From Enterococcus wangshanyuanii (GTDB lineage: Bacteria > Bacillota > Bacilli > Lactobacillales > Enterococcaceae), in the NCBI RefSeq assembly GCF_002197645.1, contig NZ_CP021874.1, forward strand, positions 1,860,001 through 1,924,000: a stretch of 64,000 nucleotides of DNA. The letters are read 5' to 3'. This document shows positions 34,357 to 43,230 of the stretch, piece by piece. The position numbers and the translations under genes are program-made. The notes beneath the pieces are model-generated. The model ran no database searches, was not told where the DNA came from, and saw only the letters and a list, made by a program, of their open reading frames with translations. How positions within the stretch are numbered: the stretch's first letter is position 1; the number at the start of each line of letters is the position of its first letter.

Positions 34357-35043
34357 TTAATCCGCTAAAATCGTGAAGATATCGTCCAGCTTACTGATCT
34401 CATATGTTGGCTGGATCACGCCATCTGTCACCTGTTTCTCCGGATTGAGCCAAAGCGTTTGAATATCTGCTTTGTTTCCTCCTTGAATATCAGAGGCTAG
34501 AGAGTCGCCAATGATCATTGTCTTTTCCCGATCAAAGTTTGGAATTCGATCAAATACATAATCAAAATATTCTTTCATCGGCTTTTGATACCCTACTTCT
34601 TCTGACACAAAAATATCATCGAAAAAAGGGGTCATCTGTGAATCTTTTAGTCGTTGATATTGGGTTTTAGCAACACCATTTGTTACGATATATAATTCAT
34701 AATCTGGTCTTAAGCGTGAAATGATTTCTTTACTATTTCCTAATAAATCATGTCCTTGACTCAAATGATAGCGATATTTTTCACCCATCTGTTTGCCATC
34801 GACTTTTTTCCCAAATTGTTCAAACAACAAACTGAAACGAGTATCTATCACTGTTTTTTTATCCGTTTTACCTTGTTCAAATTCTCGCCAAAGTCGATGA
34901 TTGATTTTTTTATAGGTGGTTTCGATTTCTTTTGTCAAAGGAATTTCTTCTTCTTGAAACAGAGCATGCAGTGCTTTTTTCTCTGTTAACTTAAAATCTA
35001 ATAGCGTATCATCAACATCAAATAGTAGTGTTTTAAATTTCAT
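34357..35043 (-). CDS. YjjG-family noncanonical pyrimidine nucleotidase (HAD)
   Basis: A 228-residue HAD-superfamily phosphatase. Motif I is FDVDDTLLDFKLTE, motif II is IVTNGVAKTQYQ, and motif III/IV is the Lys in YQKPMKEYFDY with IIGDSLASDIQGG. The cap domain and the NG-V-TQ sequence match the YjjG/YfnB group, which hydrolyses 5'-nucleotides including mutagenic pyrimidine analogues. It overlaps rsuA by 11 bases. Housecleaning is the likely role. Confidence 0.88.
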   Translation of the reverse strand: MKFKTLLFDVDDTLLDFKLTEKKALHALFQEEEIPLTKEIETTYKKINHRLWREFEQGKTDKKTVIDTRFSLLFEQFGKKVDGKQMGEKYRYHLSQGHDLLGNSKEIISRLRPDYELYIVTNGVAKTQYQRLKDSQMTPFFDDIFVSEEVGYQKPMKEYFDYVFDRIPNFDREKTMIIGDSLASDIQGGNKADIQTLWLNPEKQVTDGVIQPTYEISKLDDIFTILAD

Positions 35044-35788
35044 TTTCTAGACTCTTTTCTTTTTTATGAATAGTGAAATAAGGGAGTAGACTCGTAAGCT
35101 CCTGTTGATTTAACGGACGATATTGTCCTAATGCTAATGTGTCATCAAGGACTAACGGTCCCATTGTAATACGTTTTAAATATGTCACTTTTTTTCCAAC
35201 AGATAAAAACATCTTCTTGACCTGATGAAATTTTCCCTCTGTGATATCAAGATAGGCTCGACTTTCATTTGTTGACGAAGTCAGTATTATTAGTTCAGCC
35301 GCTTTACATATTTCTCCGTCAGAAAATACGATTCCTTTTTCAAAAGCAATCTGATCAGCTTTCGTCAATGGTTCATTTACGATGACCTCATAGCGTTTCA
35401 ACACTTTTTTATGAGGGAGCAGCAATTGATACCCTAATTGGCCATTATCTGTAATAAGCAACAGCCCTTCTGTATCACGATCCAATCTTCCTACTGGATA
35501 TAAGCCGCTTCTCTGATCATTTGGCTCGATCAAATCGATCACGGTTTGATGCTTAGCATCCTTTACAGCTGTGACGATTCCCTGAGGTTTATTCAGCATA
35601 TAATAAACGTGGGTCTGATTTTCTATCTTACGACCGCCCACGACGACTTCCTGCAAGGAAGCATCTACATTCAGACTCTCATCTAAGATCGTTCGTCCAT
35701 CTACGCAAACTTGCTTACTTTTGATCAAGGCTTTGACTTTTCTTTTGGAGCCTATTTTCTCCTGCTCTAATAGCTTATCTAAACGCAT
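35033..35788 (-). CDS. rsuA: 16S rRNA pseudouridine(516) synthase
   Basis: A 251-residue RsuA/RluB-family enzyme that converts U516 of 16S rRNA to pseudouridine. The N-terminal S4 domain (MRLDKLLEQEKIGSKRKVKA) and the catalytic loop GRLDRDTEGLLLITDNG with its Asp are evident, followed by VGKKVTYLKRITMGPLVLDD. It precedes and overlaps the HAD phosphatase gene, so the two are co-transcribed. RsuA rather than RluB is chosen by length and motif context, with modest certainty. Confidence 0.9.
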   Translation of the reverse strand: MRLDKLLEQEKIGSKRKVKALIKSKQVCVDGRTILDESLNVDASLQEVVVGGRKIENQTHVYYMLNKPQGIVTAVKDAKHQTVIDLIEPNDQRSGLYPVGRLDRDTEGLLLITDNGQLGYQLLLPHKKVLKRYEVIVNEPLTKADQIAFEKGIVFSDGEICKAAELIILTSSTNESRAYLDITEGKFHQVKKMFLSVGKKVTYLKRITMGPLVLDDTLALGQYRPLNQQELTSLLPYFTIHKKEKSLENEI

Positions 35789-35862
35789 TTATTTTCCTCA
35801 TTTCCCTTAATAGTTTAGTATACACAAGCTTGTTTGAAAAGGATAATGTTTTTTCACTTCCC

Positions 35863-36003
35863 TTGACTTAACTTTAAATTAGGGTTATGGTTGATATAGA
35901 AAGTGAATAAGGTTTCTCAAAAACAGCGTAATGACCTGGGAGAGAATAAGGTATCATATGGAGTTTTCCCTGGATGATTGTGCACAATTATTCGGGATTT
36001 TTT
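35863..36003 (+). promoter_or_regulatory. Promoter and terminator-like hairpin in the L25 leader
   Basis: TTGACT, a 17-base spacer and TATGGT form a candidate promoter at 35863-35891. About 80 bases on, CCCTGGATGATTG pairs with CAATTATTCGGG around TGCA and is followed by ATTTTTTG (35968-36003). Before it, GGGAGAGAA at 35939 could pair with TTTTCCC and block the terminator arm. The pattern suggests attenuation of rplY. A further 190 bases follow before the start codon without an ORF. Confidence 0.45.
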
Positions 36004-36215
36004 GTTTTTGCGGTACGTTTTGTAGAAGCTGCTTGTTCGTTTCATAGATGAACAGAAAACCTTAGCTACGTTTTAAGCTTTACATGTTTACACTTGCAAA
36101 ACAATCGTTTCCATCATGTTGCGTTTTGTAGATAACCAACTATGAATTCACTTGATTTATCTAGCTTTGCGAGTTTTACTCGTGCTGCGTTTAAATTTAA
36201 GGAGGAATTTAGGTT

Positions 36216-36827
36216 ATGTCAGTATCATTAGAAGTTAAAGAAAGAGCTGTCCGTCCACGTTCACTAAGAAATCAACTACGTCACTCTGGTCAAGTTCCTG
36301 CCGTCGTTTATGGATATGAGATCGAAAGTACTCCTATCTCTGTTGAAGAAAAAGAATTGACCAAAATTTTGCGTGATAATGGTGTCAATGCCGTGATCAC
36401 AATGACTGTCGGGGGCAAAAAAATCAATACATTGATGTATAAAGCCCAATTAGATACCTTTACAGGCCAAATGAAACACGTTGAATTTTTGGCTGTAAAT
36501 ATGAAAGAAGCAACAGAAGTTGAAGCTGAAATTGTTTTAGTCGGCGAAGCTGTCGGTGTTAAATCAGGTGGTGTCTTAGCACAAAACTTGTATAACGTAC
36601 TTGTTTCAGCAACTCCAGATAAATTACCAGAACGTGTTGAAGTCGACATCACAGACTTAGCGATCGGTGACGCAATTACCGTTGCTGATCTACCTAAGAA
36701 TAATGATTACGACATCATCACAGAAGCAGAAGAACAAATTGCAGCCGTGGTAGAAGCCCAAGCAGCTGAAGAAGAAACTTCAGAAGAAGCTGCTGAACCT
36801 ACTGTGATCGGTGAAAAAGAAGAATAA
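36216..36827 (+). CDS. rplY: Ribosomal protein L25/CTC family
   Basis: A 203-residue L25/Ctc protein binding 5S rRNA. The N-terminal domain (LEVKERAVRPRSLRNQLRHS, GQVPAVVYGYE) is the 5S-binding part, and the C-terminal beta domain (AEIVLVGEAVGVKSGGVLAQ) is the longer form found in most Gram-positives. The acidic tail after residue 180 is usual. Ctc is a general-stress protein in Bacillus, and the stress operon for Gls24 is 1 kb away. GGAGGAATTTAGGTT precedes the ATG. Confidence 0.95.
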   Translation: MSVSLEVKERAVRPRSLRNQLRHSGQVPAVVYGYEIESTPISVEEKELTKILRDNGVNAVITMTVGGKKINTLMYKAQLDTFTGQMKHVEFLAVNMKEATEVEAEIVLVGEAVGVKSGGVLAQNLYNVLVSATPDKLPERVEVDITDLAIGDAITVADLPKNNDYDIITEAEEQIAAVVEAQAAEEETSEEAAEPTVIGEKEE

Positions 36828-36898
36828 ATTTGACTGTAGAACAGCCTTGTTTCATTCAAATGAGACGCTTCTCTTGCGATTATTTACTCAAATTTACA

Positions 36899-36941
36899 GT
36901 GCAGAACAAAAGTAACAGTTACTTTTGTTCTGCACTTTTTT
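36899..36941 (+). terminator. Terminator of rplY
   Basis: GTGCAGAACAAAAGTAA and its exact complement form a 17-pair stem with a CAG loop, followed by TTTTTTTG. Confidence 0.93.
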
Positions 36942-37050
36942 TGTTTGACTTCGAGCATCTGAGTTGCTTTTTTTGCCAAACTTTCAAAGAGCTTGTTTTT
37001 CTGAAATAAGGTATACTAATGATAATAGATAGACGAAGGAGGTCAAATAA

Positions 37051-37371
37051 ATGGTTGAAACTTTTGATAATCAACGCAGACGTTATGCTTCTCTGGGTGT
37101 TGTTGAGCGTTTACCTGGCGCTTTGATCGATAGTATCTGGTTGATCATTGATATCGATTTGAAAGGTGTTGTGCCGCTAACCAACATGCTATACTTCGAT
37201 TTGATCGATAATGACGGAAAAGTGACCGTTCATTTTTCACAGGAAATCAGTGATGTCCAAATGGCCGTTGACTTACCTTTTCCTTATTCTGATAAGTATC
37301 CTTCTCAAGTCTTTGCTTTTGATGATGGGAATAAAGAGACGATTCTGCTACCGGCGGAAATGCTTGAATAG
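37051..37371 (+). CDS. DUF960 family protein
   Basis: A 106-residue soluble protein of the DUF960 family found in staphylococci and enterococci. RYASLGVVERLPGALIDSIW and LLPAEMLE are recognisable, with strands between. The family's function is unknown. It has its own AAGGAGG site eight bases before the ATG and a bidirectional terminator shared with the Gls24 operon. Nothing links it to its neighbours beyond position. Confidence 0.8.
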   Translation: MVETFDNQRRRYASLGVVERLPGALIDSIWLIIDIDLKGVVPLTNMLYFDLIDNDGKVTVHFSQEISDVQMAVDLPFPYSDKYPSQVFAFDDGNKETILLPAEMLE

Positions 37372-37384
37372 ACACATATAAAAA

Positions 37385-37426
37385 GAAGCGATCAGACAAG
37401 CAACTATTGCTCATCTGATCGCTTCT
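37385..37426. terminator. Bidirectional terminator between DUF960 and GlsB
   Basis: GAAGCGATCAGA and TCTGATCGCTTC form a 12-pair stem with a loop of 18 bases, flanked by A-run and T-run, ending both convergent transcripts. Confidence 0.85.
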
Positions 37427-37435
37427 TTTTATATT

Positions 37436-37684
37436 TTAAGCCATTCGTTTTACGATAAATGAATAGATCGCAATACAGATAACTGCACCGATCAATGCTG
37501 AAATGATTGGGAATCCACCAATAACAGGTCCGAAACTACCTAAAAGTTTTGTTCCTACCCAGCTTCCGATAAAGCCGACGATGATATTTCCAATGACGCC
37601 GCCTGGGACATCTCTACCTAAAATCGCTCCGGCAATCGCACCTAGTACACCACCGACGATCAATGACCAAATAAAACTTAACAT
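37436..37684 (-). CDS. glsB: GlsB/YeaQ/YmgE-family stress membrane protein
   Basis: An 82-residue protein with three membrane spans rich in Gly (FIWSLIVGGVLGAIAGAIL, GVIGNIIVGFIGSWVGTKL, FPIISALIGAVICIAIYSFI). This is the GlsB/transglycosylase-associated family linked to bile and general stress in E. faecalis. It is the last gene of the amaP-DUF2273-gls24-glsB operon, 24 bases after gls24. Confidence 0.9.
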   Translation of the reverse strand: MLSFIWSLIVGGVLGAIAGAILGRDVPGGVIGNIIVGFIGSWVGTKLLGSFGPVIGGFPIISALIGAVICIAIYSFIVKRMA

Positions 37685-37708
37685 TTAATTTCTCCTCCTT
37701 CGACTTCC

Positions 37709-38179
37709 TTATGCTAACGTACGTGAATTCGTTTCACTTTGATTGTTTTCTTCTGCTGGTTCTTTTTTCTTGCCTTCGAATTTTTCATCGTATTGCTCTT
37801 TAGTCATAACATCATCGACATTCATATTGAACTCGATCACATCTAAACCTGTCATATTCTTAACTTCATCCGCTACTTTTTTAGTTGCAGTATCAAAGAC
37901 TTGAGCAATATTTTTACCATACTCACCAATGACATCCAAATCGATCGCTACTTGCTTGGTTCCCACCTCAGCGCTGATTCCTTTTGTCGGATTGTTGCCG
38001 TTTGTAAATCTATCAGTTAAGTTCGAAATGGCATTTCCGCTCAAGCCTAAAATTCCAGGGATTTCTGATACAGCAATACCAGCGATTTTTTTCACAACCT
38101 GATCGTCGAATGTCAACTTTGTTTTGATGCCATTCTCATTGATTACTTCTGTGTTGCTTTCGTTTACTTTGTTATCCAT
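37709..38179 (-). CDS. gls24: Asp23/Gls24 family envelope stress protein
   Basis: A 156-residue Asp23/Gls24 protein. VVKKIAGIAVSEIPGILGLS and AIDLDVIGEYGKNIAQVFDT carry the family signatures, and the tail is hydrophilic. In staphylococci Asp23 is tethered to the membrane by AmaP, the next upstream product here; in E. faecalis Gls24 contributes to bile resistance and virulence. Encoded between the small DUF2273 gene and glsB. Confidence 0.93.
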   Translation of the reverse strand: MDNKVNESNTEVINENGIKTKLTFDDQVVKKIAGIAVSEIPGILGLSGNAISNLTDRFTNGNNPTKGISAEVGTKQVAIDLDVIGEYGKNIAQVFDTATKKVADEVKNMTGLDVIEFNMNVDDVMTKEQYDEKFEGKKKEPAEENNQSETNSRTLA

Positions 38180-38210
38180 TTTTTACTCAACCTTTCTTTA
38201 TTATCTATTT

Positions 38211-38426
38211 TTATCTCTCAAAAAAAGCTTGGATAATCGCTAAAATTGAGGAGACAGAGCGTTTTTCATCCTGCATCGTGCCAATCAATAAACCGATTCC
38301 TGTAAAAAAGAACAGTACGAGCGTTTTCCAAAAACCGATCGTCATGAATAAAATCGCGATCACCAAGAATAAACACGTGAAAAACACTTGATTACGATAC
38401 GGGGCTAATGCAAGTAATTTTTTCAT
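38211..38426 (-). CDS. DUF2273 small membrane protein
   Basis: A 71-residue protein with two hydrophobic spans (FFTCLFLVIAILFMTIGF, LVLFFFTGIGLLIGTM) separated by WK, typical of the DUF2273 family in Asp23/Gls24 operons. It lies between amaP (14-base gap) and gls24 (32-base gap). It probably joins the AmaP-Gls24 membrane assembly; no direct function is known to me. Confidence 0.85.
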   Translation of the reverse strand: MKKLLALAPYRNQVFFTCLFLVIAILFMTIGFWKTLVLFFFTGIGLLIGTMQDEKRSVSSILAIIQAFFER

Positions 38427-38439
38427 GATTTTCTCTCCT

Positions 38440-39000
38440 TTAGATTACGCGTGAACCTTTTTTATTCTCGACTGCTGCAGGATCATTCTTTTGTTTTTTG
38501 AAAATGATTTTTGTTTGATTGACTTCAATTTTTGCCATCTGTTGAAAAGCTGCTGACAGTTGTTCACGTATTTGTCTACTCTTACTCAAAAAAGCTTCCT
38601 GTTCACGATCTGACAAAATCACATCAACATTTGCTGTCTCTGCTTTCGTCAATTTGACCTTGACTTGAATCTCATCACTTTTCACGATCTTTTGTACAGA
38701 AGATCGAGCGATCGCTTCTAAGGTTTGAAGCGGCAAATCGATTTGTCCCATTGTTTTAGGGATGTGTATGACTTTTTTAGTCACTGGTTTGAATACGATC
38801 AGCAAAAAAATCAGCCCTGTTAGAACCAATAGAACAAACAACAATCCTTGATAAAAATATACAAGCCAATTAGATTGAAGCAATAAGTTTTGGAAGAAGG
38901 TGCTCACAACGCCTAGATCTACGATCTGGGAATATAGACCAACGATTCCAAAAATACCTGCTATCAATAATAGTGAAATGATTCCTTTAAGTAGCCGCAT
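38440..39000 (-). CDS. amaP: Alkaline shock response membrane anchor protein AmaP
   Basis: A 186-residue protein with an N-terminal span (LLKGIISLLLIAGIFGIVGL) and a second at about 50-70 (LVYFYQGLLFVLLVLTGLIF), then a cytosolic domain with VIHIPKTMGQIDLPLQTLEA. This matches AmaP, which recruits Asp23 to the membrane in S. aureus. It is the first gene of the Gls24 operon, with GGAGGGAAAAG before the ATG. Confidence 0.9.
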   Translation of the reverse strand: MRLLKGIISLLLIAGIFGIVGLYSQIVDLGVVSTFFQNLLLQSNWLVYFYQGLLFVLLVLTGLIFLLIVFKPVTKKVIHIPKTMGQIDLPLQTLEAIARSSVQKIVKSDEIQVKVKLTKAETANVDVILSDREQEAFLSKSRQIREQLSAAFQQMAKIEVNQTKIIFKKQKNDPAAVENKKGSRVI

Positions 39001-39140
39001 CGCTTTTCCCTCCGTCGTTGTGTTTACTTTTGCAAAAGTTTTTTCCTAATCCCTTATGTTTTATGGTAAACGCATCTTTCAACAATTACAAAAGATACGC
39101 ACACAGCTTCTCTCAATTCTTCTTGTTTTACTATAAAAAA

Positions 39141-39179
39141 AAGCTGGAATGCAAGATAATTTGTCCTACATCCCAGCTT
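39141..39179 (-). terminator. Terminator of the oppA-like gene
   Basis: On the minus strand AAAAAGCTGGGATGTAGGA pairs imperfectly with TCTTGCATTCCAGCTTTTT, ending in eight Ts, just past the stop at 39185. Confidence 0.85.
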
Positions 39180-39184
39180 TTTAT

Positions 39185-40825
39185 TTATTTTACATATGCT
39201 AAGCGATAAGAAACAGTTCTCCCAAAAGGAAATACTTGAAGGTCCGTCAATTTATCCGCTTTTAGATAACCGATCGCTCCTTGATACAGTGGTAAAACGG
39301 CTGCATCTTTTTCGATCAAGGTCTCTTCTAGTTCTTTTAATTTGTCCCAACGTTTTTCTGGTTCATTTGCTAAAGTGATTCTGGCATCATTTAAGCCTTT
39401 ATCATACTCAGGATTATTATACCCCGCAGTGTTTAATCCGCTCTTAGAATCATAAAACTCTAAAAAGTTGATTGGATCTGCATAATCTGGTGTCCATGTG
39501 CCGAAAACCAAATCAAAATTACTTGCCGTTTGTAAGTCTAAACGATTTTGCAAAGGAACTGATTTCAATGTGATTTTTAACCCTGGTAGATTTTGCTGCA
39601 GCTGCCCTTGAACATATTCGATCGTTTTCTTCGCAAGAGCTGAATCTGCAGAAAGCAATTCTAACTCGATTTGATCTTTGCCTAGTTCTTTTTTTGCTGC
39701 TTCCCAGCTTTTTTGTGCAGCTTTGACATCATAAGCTAAAAAGTCCCCATTTTCTTTACGGAAATCTTCTCCCGTTTTAGGATCTTTCGCAAAATCTTTT
39801 GGTACAAACCCATTGATCGCCGTTGATCCGTCACCTAAAATATCCTTAGCAAATGTTTCCTTATCGATTGCTTGCAAAATTGCTTTACGAGCATTGACAT
39901 TACCTGTTACTTCTCGCTTATGGTTTGGACTCAAATAGCCGACCATTGCTTTTGGTACAAAGTTTGCTTGCGGTGAATCTTTATATTGTAAAGCATACGT
40001 ATCTGCTAAAACAGTATAATCTAAATCACCTGCATCAAATAAATTGGTCCCTGTGCCGATTTCTTTGACGACTTGAACATTGATCGTATCAAGTTTGACA
40101 TTTTCTTGATCCCAGTAATCTTTGTTTTTGGTTAATTTCCACGTTTCTGTATTGCCATCCCAACCTGAAATCACGAAGGGACCGTTTCCAACAAAGTTAT
40201 CAGCTGAAGTGCCATAAGCATCGCCTTTTTCCTTAACAAATTTTTCATTTTTAGGCATAAAAGGGGTTCCTACTAATACTTGAGACAAATAAGGAATCGG
40301 GTATTCTAATGTCATTTCCAAGGTCTGATCATCAACTGCTTTTACGCCAAGCTCATCGACTGAAGCTTGACCTTCACGGATTTTCCGACCATTTTTGAAG
40401 ATATCCATCTGGTTACTGCTACTTGAACCAAAGCTTGGATCCACAACATTTTTGAAAGCAGAGACAAAATCTCCTGCAACGACTGGATCTCCATTACTCC
40501 ATTTAGTTTCTTTGAGTTTAAACGTATAAACCAATCCATCATCGCTGACTTTAGGCTCACTAGCAGCCACAGCAAGTTCTGGATCATCATTTTTATCCAT
40601 TCGATAAAGTCCTTCAACTACCTGACCGATCATATCAGAACTATACACATCTGTATAATGCGCGCTATCCAACGTAGATAGTTCTCCACCAGATGCTACT
40701 TGGATTACTTGTTCTGTATTTCCAGCTTCTTTTTTTCCAGATGAATCTGTTGTCCCATTATTCCCACCACAGGCTGTCAGCATCAAAGCCGCTAACAACA
40801 CAACGACGCCTAACTTTTTTTTCAT
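39185..40825 (-). CDS. oppA: Peptide ABC transporter substrate-binding lipoprotein
   Basis: A 546-residue solute-binding protein of the OppA/DppA family. The signal ends in the lipobox LMLTACGG, so it is a lipoprotein. IQVASGGELSTLDSAHYTDV, NDDPELAVAASEPKVSDDGL and NFVGNGPFVISGWDGNTETW are the usual family landmarks, and the C-terminal PLYQGAIGYL also fits. It captures oligopeptides outside the membrane for an Opp permease that is not encoded nearby; in enterococci several such proteins share one permease, and some bind pheromone peptides. It follows a glutamine-amidotransferase-like gene by 20 bases. Confidence 0.9.
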   Translation of the reverse strand: MKKKLGVVVLLAALMLTACGGNNGTTDSSGKKEAGNTEQVIQVASGGELSTLDSAHYTDVYSSDMIGQVVEGLYRMDKNDDPELAVAASEPKVSDDGLVYTFKLKETKWSNGDPVVAGDFVSAFKNVVDPSFGSSSSNQMDIFKNGRKIREGQASVDELGVKAVDDQTLEMTLEYPIPYLSQVLVGTPFMPKNEKFVKEKGDAYGTSADNFVGNGPFVISGWDGNTETWKLTKNKDYWDQENVKLDTINVQVVKEIGTGTNLFDAGDLDYTVLADTYALQYKDSPQANFVPKAMVGYLSPNHKREVTGNVNARKAILQAIDKETFAKDILGDGSTAINGFVPKDFAKDPKTGEDFRKENGDFLAYDVKAAQKSWEAAKKELGKDQIELELLSADSALAKKTIEYVQGQLQQNLPGLKITLKSVPLQNRLDLQTASNFDLVFGTWTPDYADPINFLEFYDSKSGLNTAGYNNPEYDKGLNDARITLANEPEKRWDKLKELEETLIEKDAAVLPLYQGAIGYLKADKLTDLQVFPFGRTVSYRLAYVK

Positions 40826-40845
40826 TGTTCAAATCCTCCTCTGTT

Positions 40846-41568
40846 TTATAATTTTTTTACTACATATCGAAAAACAGCCATTTCTTGTTCTAAATGATCA
40901 TAAGCAAAATCTGGATGCCATTGTACACCCAAAAAAGCAAAGCTTGGATCTTTACTTTCAACACCTTCAACAATACCGTCTTCACTAAATGCTGTAACTT
41001 TTAACGGCTCAGCTATCTTTTTTACCGCTTGAAAATGAAAGGAATTGACTGTTGTTTCTTCACCATAGATTTTACGTAAAATACTACGTTCTTTTGTTTG
41101 GATGCGATGAGTCGGTATTTGCCTTGCCACCGGCACCTGCATGTGAGCGATTTTTTTATCTGATACGTGACTGATATCTTGATACAAACTTCCGCCTAAC
41201 GCGACATTCACCAGCTGTAATCCACGGCAAACAGCGAAAATCGGCTTTTTTTGTCTAAGTGCTTCTTCGATCAAGGCTAGTTCAAATTGATCTCTTTCAT
41301 CAGAAAGTCCTGCCTCTTTTACCTGGACACTCTCTCCATAAAGCTTAGGTGACACATTTTGTCCACCAGCTAGGATCAGTTTATCTATTCGGCTAATATA
41401 CTCTTTCGCTAAATCTGGAGCGCCTACAGGTAATAAAAATGGTAAGCCGCCCGCATTTTGTACCGCTTTCACATACCCCTGAGGTGTATAACTGATCGGC
41501 AAGTGATACAATGTCGCTCCCGCATCTGTTATTTCATTTGCCGCAATTCCTATGATCGCTCGTTTCAA
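40846..41568 (-). CDS. Gamma-glutamyl-gamma-aminobutyrate hydrolase family (peptidase C26)
   Basis: A 240-residue class-I glutamine-amidotransferase-like hydrolase of the PuuD type. The nucleophile Cys is in IFAVCRGLQLVNVALGG near residue 115 and the His in FLGVQWHPDFAYDHLEQ near 220. PuuD cuts gamma-Glu-GABA in putrescine breakdown; other family members cut other gamma-glutamyl compounds or peptides. Next to an OppA-like protein, gamma-glutamyl peptide use is a possible but unproven role. It starts the two-gene operon. Confidence 0.88.
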   Translation of the reverse strand: MKRAIIGIAANEITDAGATLYHLPISYTPQGYVKAVQNAGGLPFLLPVGAPDLAKEYISRIDKLILAGGQNVSPKLYGESVQVKEAGLSDERDQFELALIEEALRQKKPIFAVCRGLQLVNVALGGSLYQDISHVSDKKIAHMQVPVARQIPTHRIQTKERSILRKIYGEETTVNSFHFQAVKKIAEPLKVTAFSEDGIVEGVESKDPSFAFLGVQWHPDFAYDHLEQEMAVFRYVVKKL

Positions 41569-41790
41569 CCCGCCTCACCTCTCTATCAATCCCACTAATA
41601 ATTGTACATAAGTTTATCAGATACGCATAGGAAAGGATAGTAGGAATTGAACACGGGCGATAGTTTTTAACTATCACAATTCACTTACTTTTTGATAGAA
41701 AGCGTCTATTATAGTTTACCTCACTTTGTACTTTTCGTTAATTTTTATGCCTAGTTCATCTATTTTCAGAATTTTCTAAACAATAAGTTG

Positions 41791-42072
41791 TTGACAATCG
41801 TGCTGGCTGGTGGTAAAGTTATAAAAAACAAAGAACAGAAGAGTACCTTTATTCTTTCATCCAAGAGAGTCTTTGGCTGGTGGAAAAAGACGGAAAGATA
41901 AAGCGAACCACATCTGGGAGTTAACTTTTTGAACAAAGAGTAGGAAAGTTCGGGTATGCCCGTTATAGCATTGAAGTCATTGACTTCTTGAGGTTATCGT
42001 TGTGAGACGATAATAAAAAAAGGTGGAACCACGATTTTACGTCCTTTGGCATTGATGCCAAGGGACTTTTTA
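41791..42072 (+). ncRNA. T-box riboswitch 1 (with its promoter)
   Basis: TTGACA, 17 bases and TAAAGT form the promoter at 41791-41819. The leader then shows T-box hallmarks in order: AGTA (about 41842), AAGAGAGT (41863), GGTGGAAA in the distal loop (41879), GAACCACATC specifier region (41905), the T-box AGGTGGAACCACG (42020) and the terminator GTCCTTTGGC/GCCAAGGGAC with T-run (42041-42072). It reads the charging of one tRNA and controls transcription. The specifier is most likely CAC (His, 41909-41911, followed by A), but the register is uncertain. The discriminator contact in UGGA would suit a tRNA with U73. Confidence 0.88.
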
Positions 42073-42124
42073 TTTTTTTAAAGTATATGCGCAATACACA
42101 AGAACACGACGAATAAAACTAAAA

Positions 42125-42388
42125 CTTAGGATCAGAACAAGTACTCCTCGATCATTTCCTGACAGAGATTTCTTCATTTGCTGAAAGAAGAAACTGGAAA
42201 CCGTTGACGAACACATCTGATTTGTCAGTTTCTGAATCAAGTAAGAGACTGCGGGATTCTCCGTTATCAGAAAAGAGTTTTTGAGCATCATAAAAACTCT
42301 ATGAGGTCAATATTGTGAGATATTGATAAATTGAGGTGGCACCACGTATTTTCGTCCTCTTGGTAAAATTACCAAGAGGTTTTTTTGT
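42125..42388 (+). ncRNA. T-box riboswitch 2, directly downstream of the first
   Basis: A second complete T-box with no promoter of its own: AGTA at 42140, ACAGAGA at 42161, specifier region GACGAACACATCTG at 42206, T-box GAGGTGGCACCACG at 42333 and terminator CCTCTTGGT/ACCAAGAGG with T-run at 42356-42388. The CAC at 42212-42214, in the GAA-codon-purine register that also gives the Leu codon in the leuS leader, again points to His. The variable T-box base is C (UGGC), not A as in the first copy. Both terminators must be read through to express the transporter. Confidence 0.88.
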
Positions 42389-42423
42389 TTTACTTTATAT
42401 AGTCAAAAAATGGAGGAATTATT

Positions 42424-43065
42424 ATGGAGTATGTTTTAGAAATTATGCCAGCTTTATTAGATGGTGCATTGATGACATTGAAAGTTTTTATCTTCACCTT
42501 ACTGGGTTCGATTCCTTTAGGAATTCTAGTAGCCTTTGCTTTACAGACAAACTTTAAGCCGCTGCAATGGTTGATCAATATTTATATTTGGTTGATGCGG
42601 GGAACTCCTTTGCTATTGCAATTGATTTTCGTTTTTTATGGCCTACCTTTAATTGGAATTGTTTTCGAACGGTATGATGCTGCCTTGTTTGCTTTTATTT
42701 TGAATTATGCAGCTTACTTTGCTGAAATATTTCGCGGAGGAATCCAATCGATTCCAGAAGGCCAATATGAAGCGGCAAAAGTGCTGCGTTTGACGAAGCT
42801 GCAGACTGTTACCAAAATCATTTTACCGCAAGTGGTTAAAGTCGTCTTACCTTCTATTGGTAATGAAGTCATCAATTTAGTCAAGGATACCTCGTTGATT
42901 TATGTTCTTGGATTAGGAGATCTACTGCGCGCTGGAAAAATCGCGATGAGCCGGGATGTCAGCTTGCTGCCTTTAGTTCTGGTTGGCATTATTTACCTTT
43001 TATTAACAGCAGTTTTAACATTAGCTTCAAAAAAATTGGAAAAACATTATCAGTATTATAAATAG
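42424..43065 (+). CDS. Polar amino acid ABC transporter permease
   Basis: A 213-residue permease of the HisM/GlnP type with about five spans. The EAA loop is YEAAKVLRLTKLQTVTKIILPQ, and RGTPLLLQLIFVFYGLPL near residue 60 is the family start motif. GGAGG lies before the ATG at 42424, downstream of the two T-boxes. It works with the ATPase and binding protein encoded next. Amino acid identity is judged from the T-box specifier (probably histidine). Confidence 0.92.
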   Translation: MEYVLEIMPALLDGALMTLKVFIFTLLGSIPLGILVAFALQTNFKPLQWLINIYIWLMRGTPLLLQLIFVFYGLPLIGIVFERYDAALFAFILNYAAYFAEIFRGGIQSIPEGQYEAAKVLRLTKLQTVTKIILPQVVKVVLPSIGNEVINLVKDTSLIYVLGLGDLLRAGKIAMSRDVSLLPLVLVGIIYLLLTAVLTLASKKLEKHYQYYK

Positions 43066-43230
43066 TATCGACTGTTCTTATTATTTATCAAGGCTTAGCG
43101 GCTTGTTCCGCTTTTGCTGAGAAACACAGTGAGTAAAATGAACTGATGTTGAACAGTACAAGACTTTCGTATGAAAGTGTCGATCATTTGTATTATCCAG
43201 CTACATGAGTCAGTCTCTCGAGAAAAAGAT

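Noticed and set aside
41905..41915. Isoleucine (ATC) as specifier of the tandem T-boxes
   Set aside because: ATC is also shared but is followed by T in both; CAC followed by A fits the register of the leuS leader better. Not excluded.
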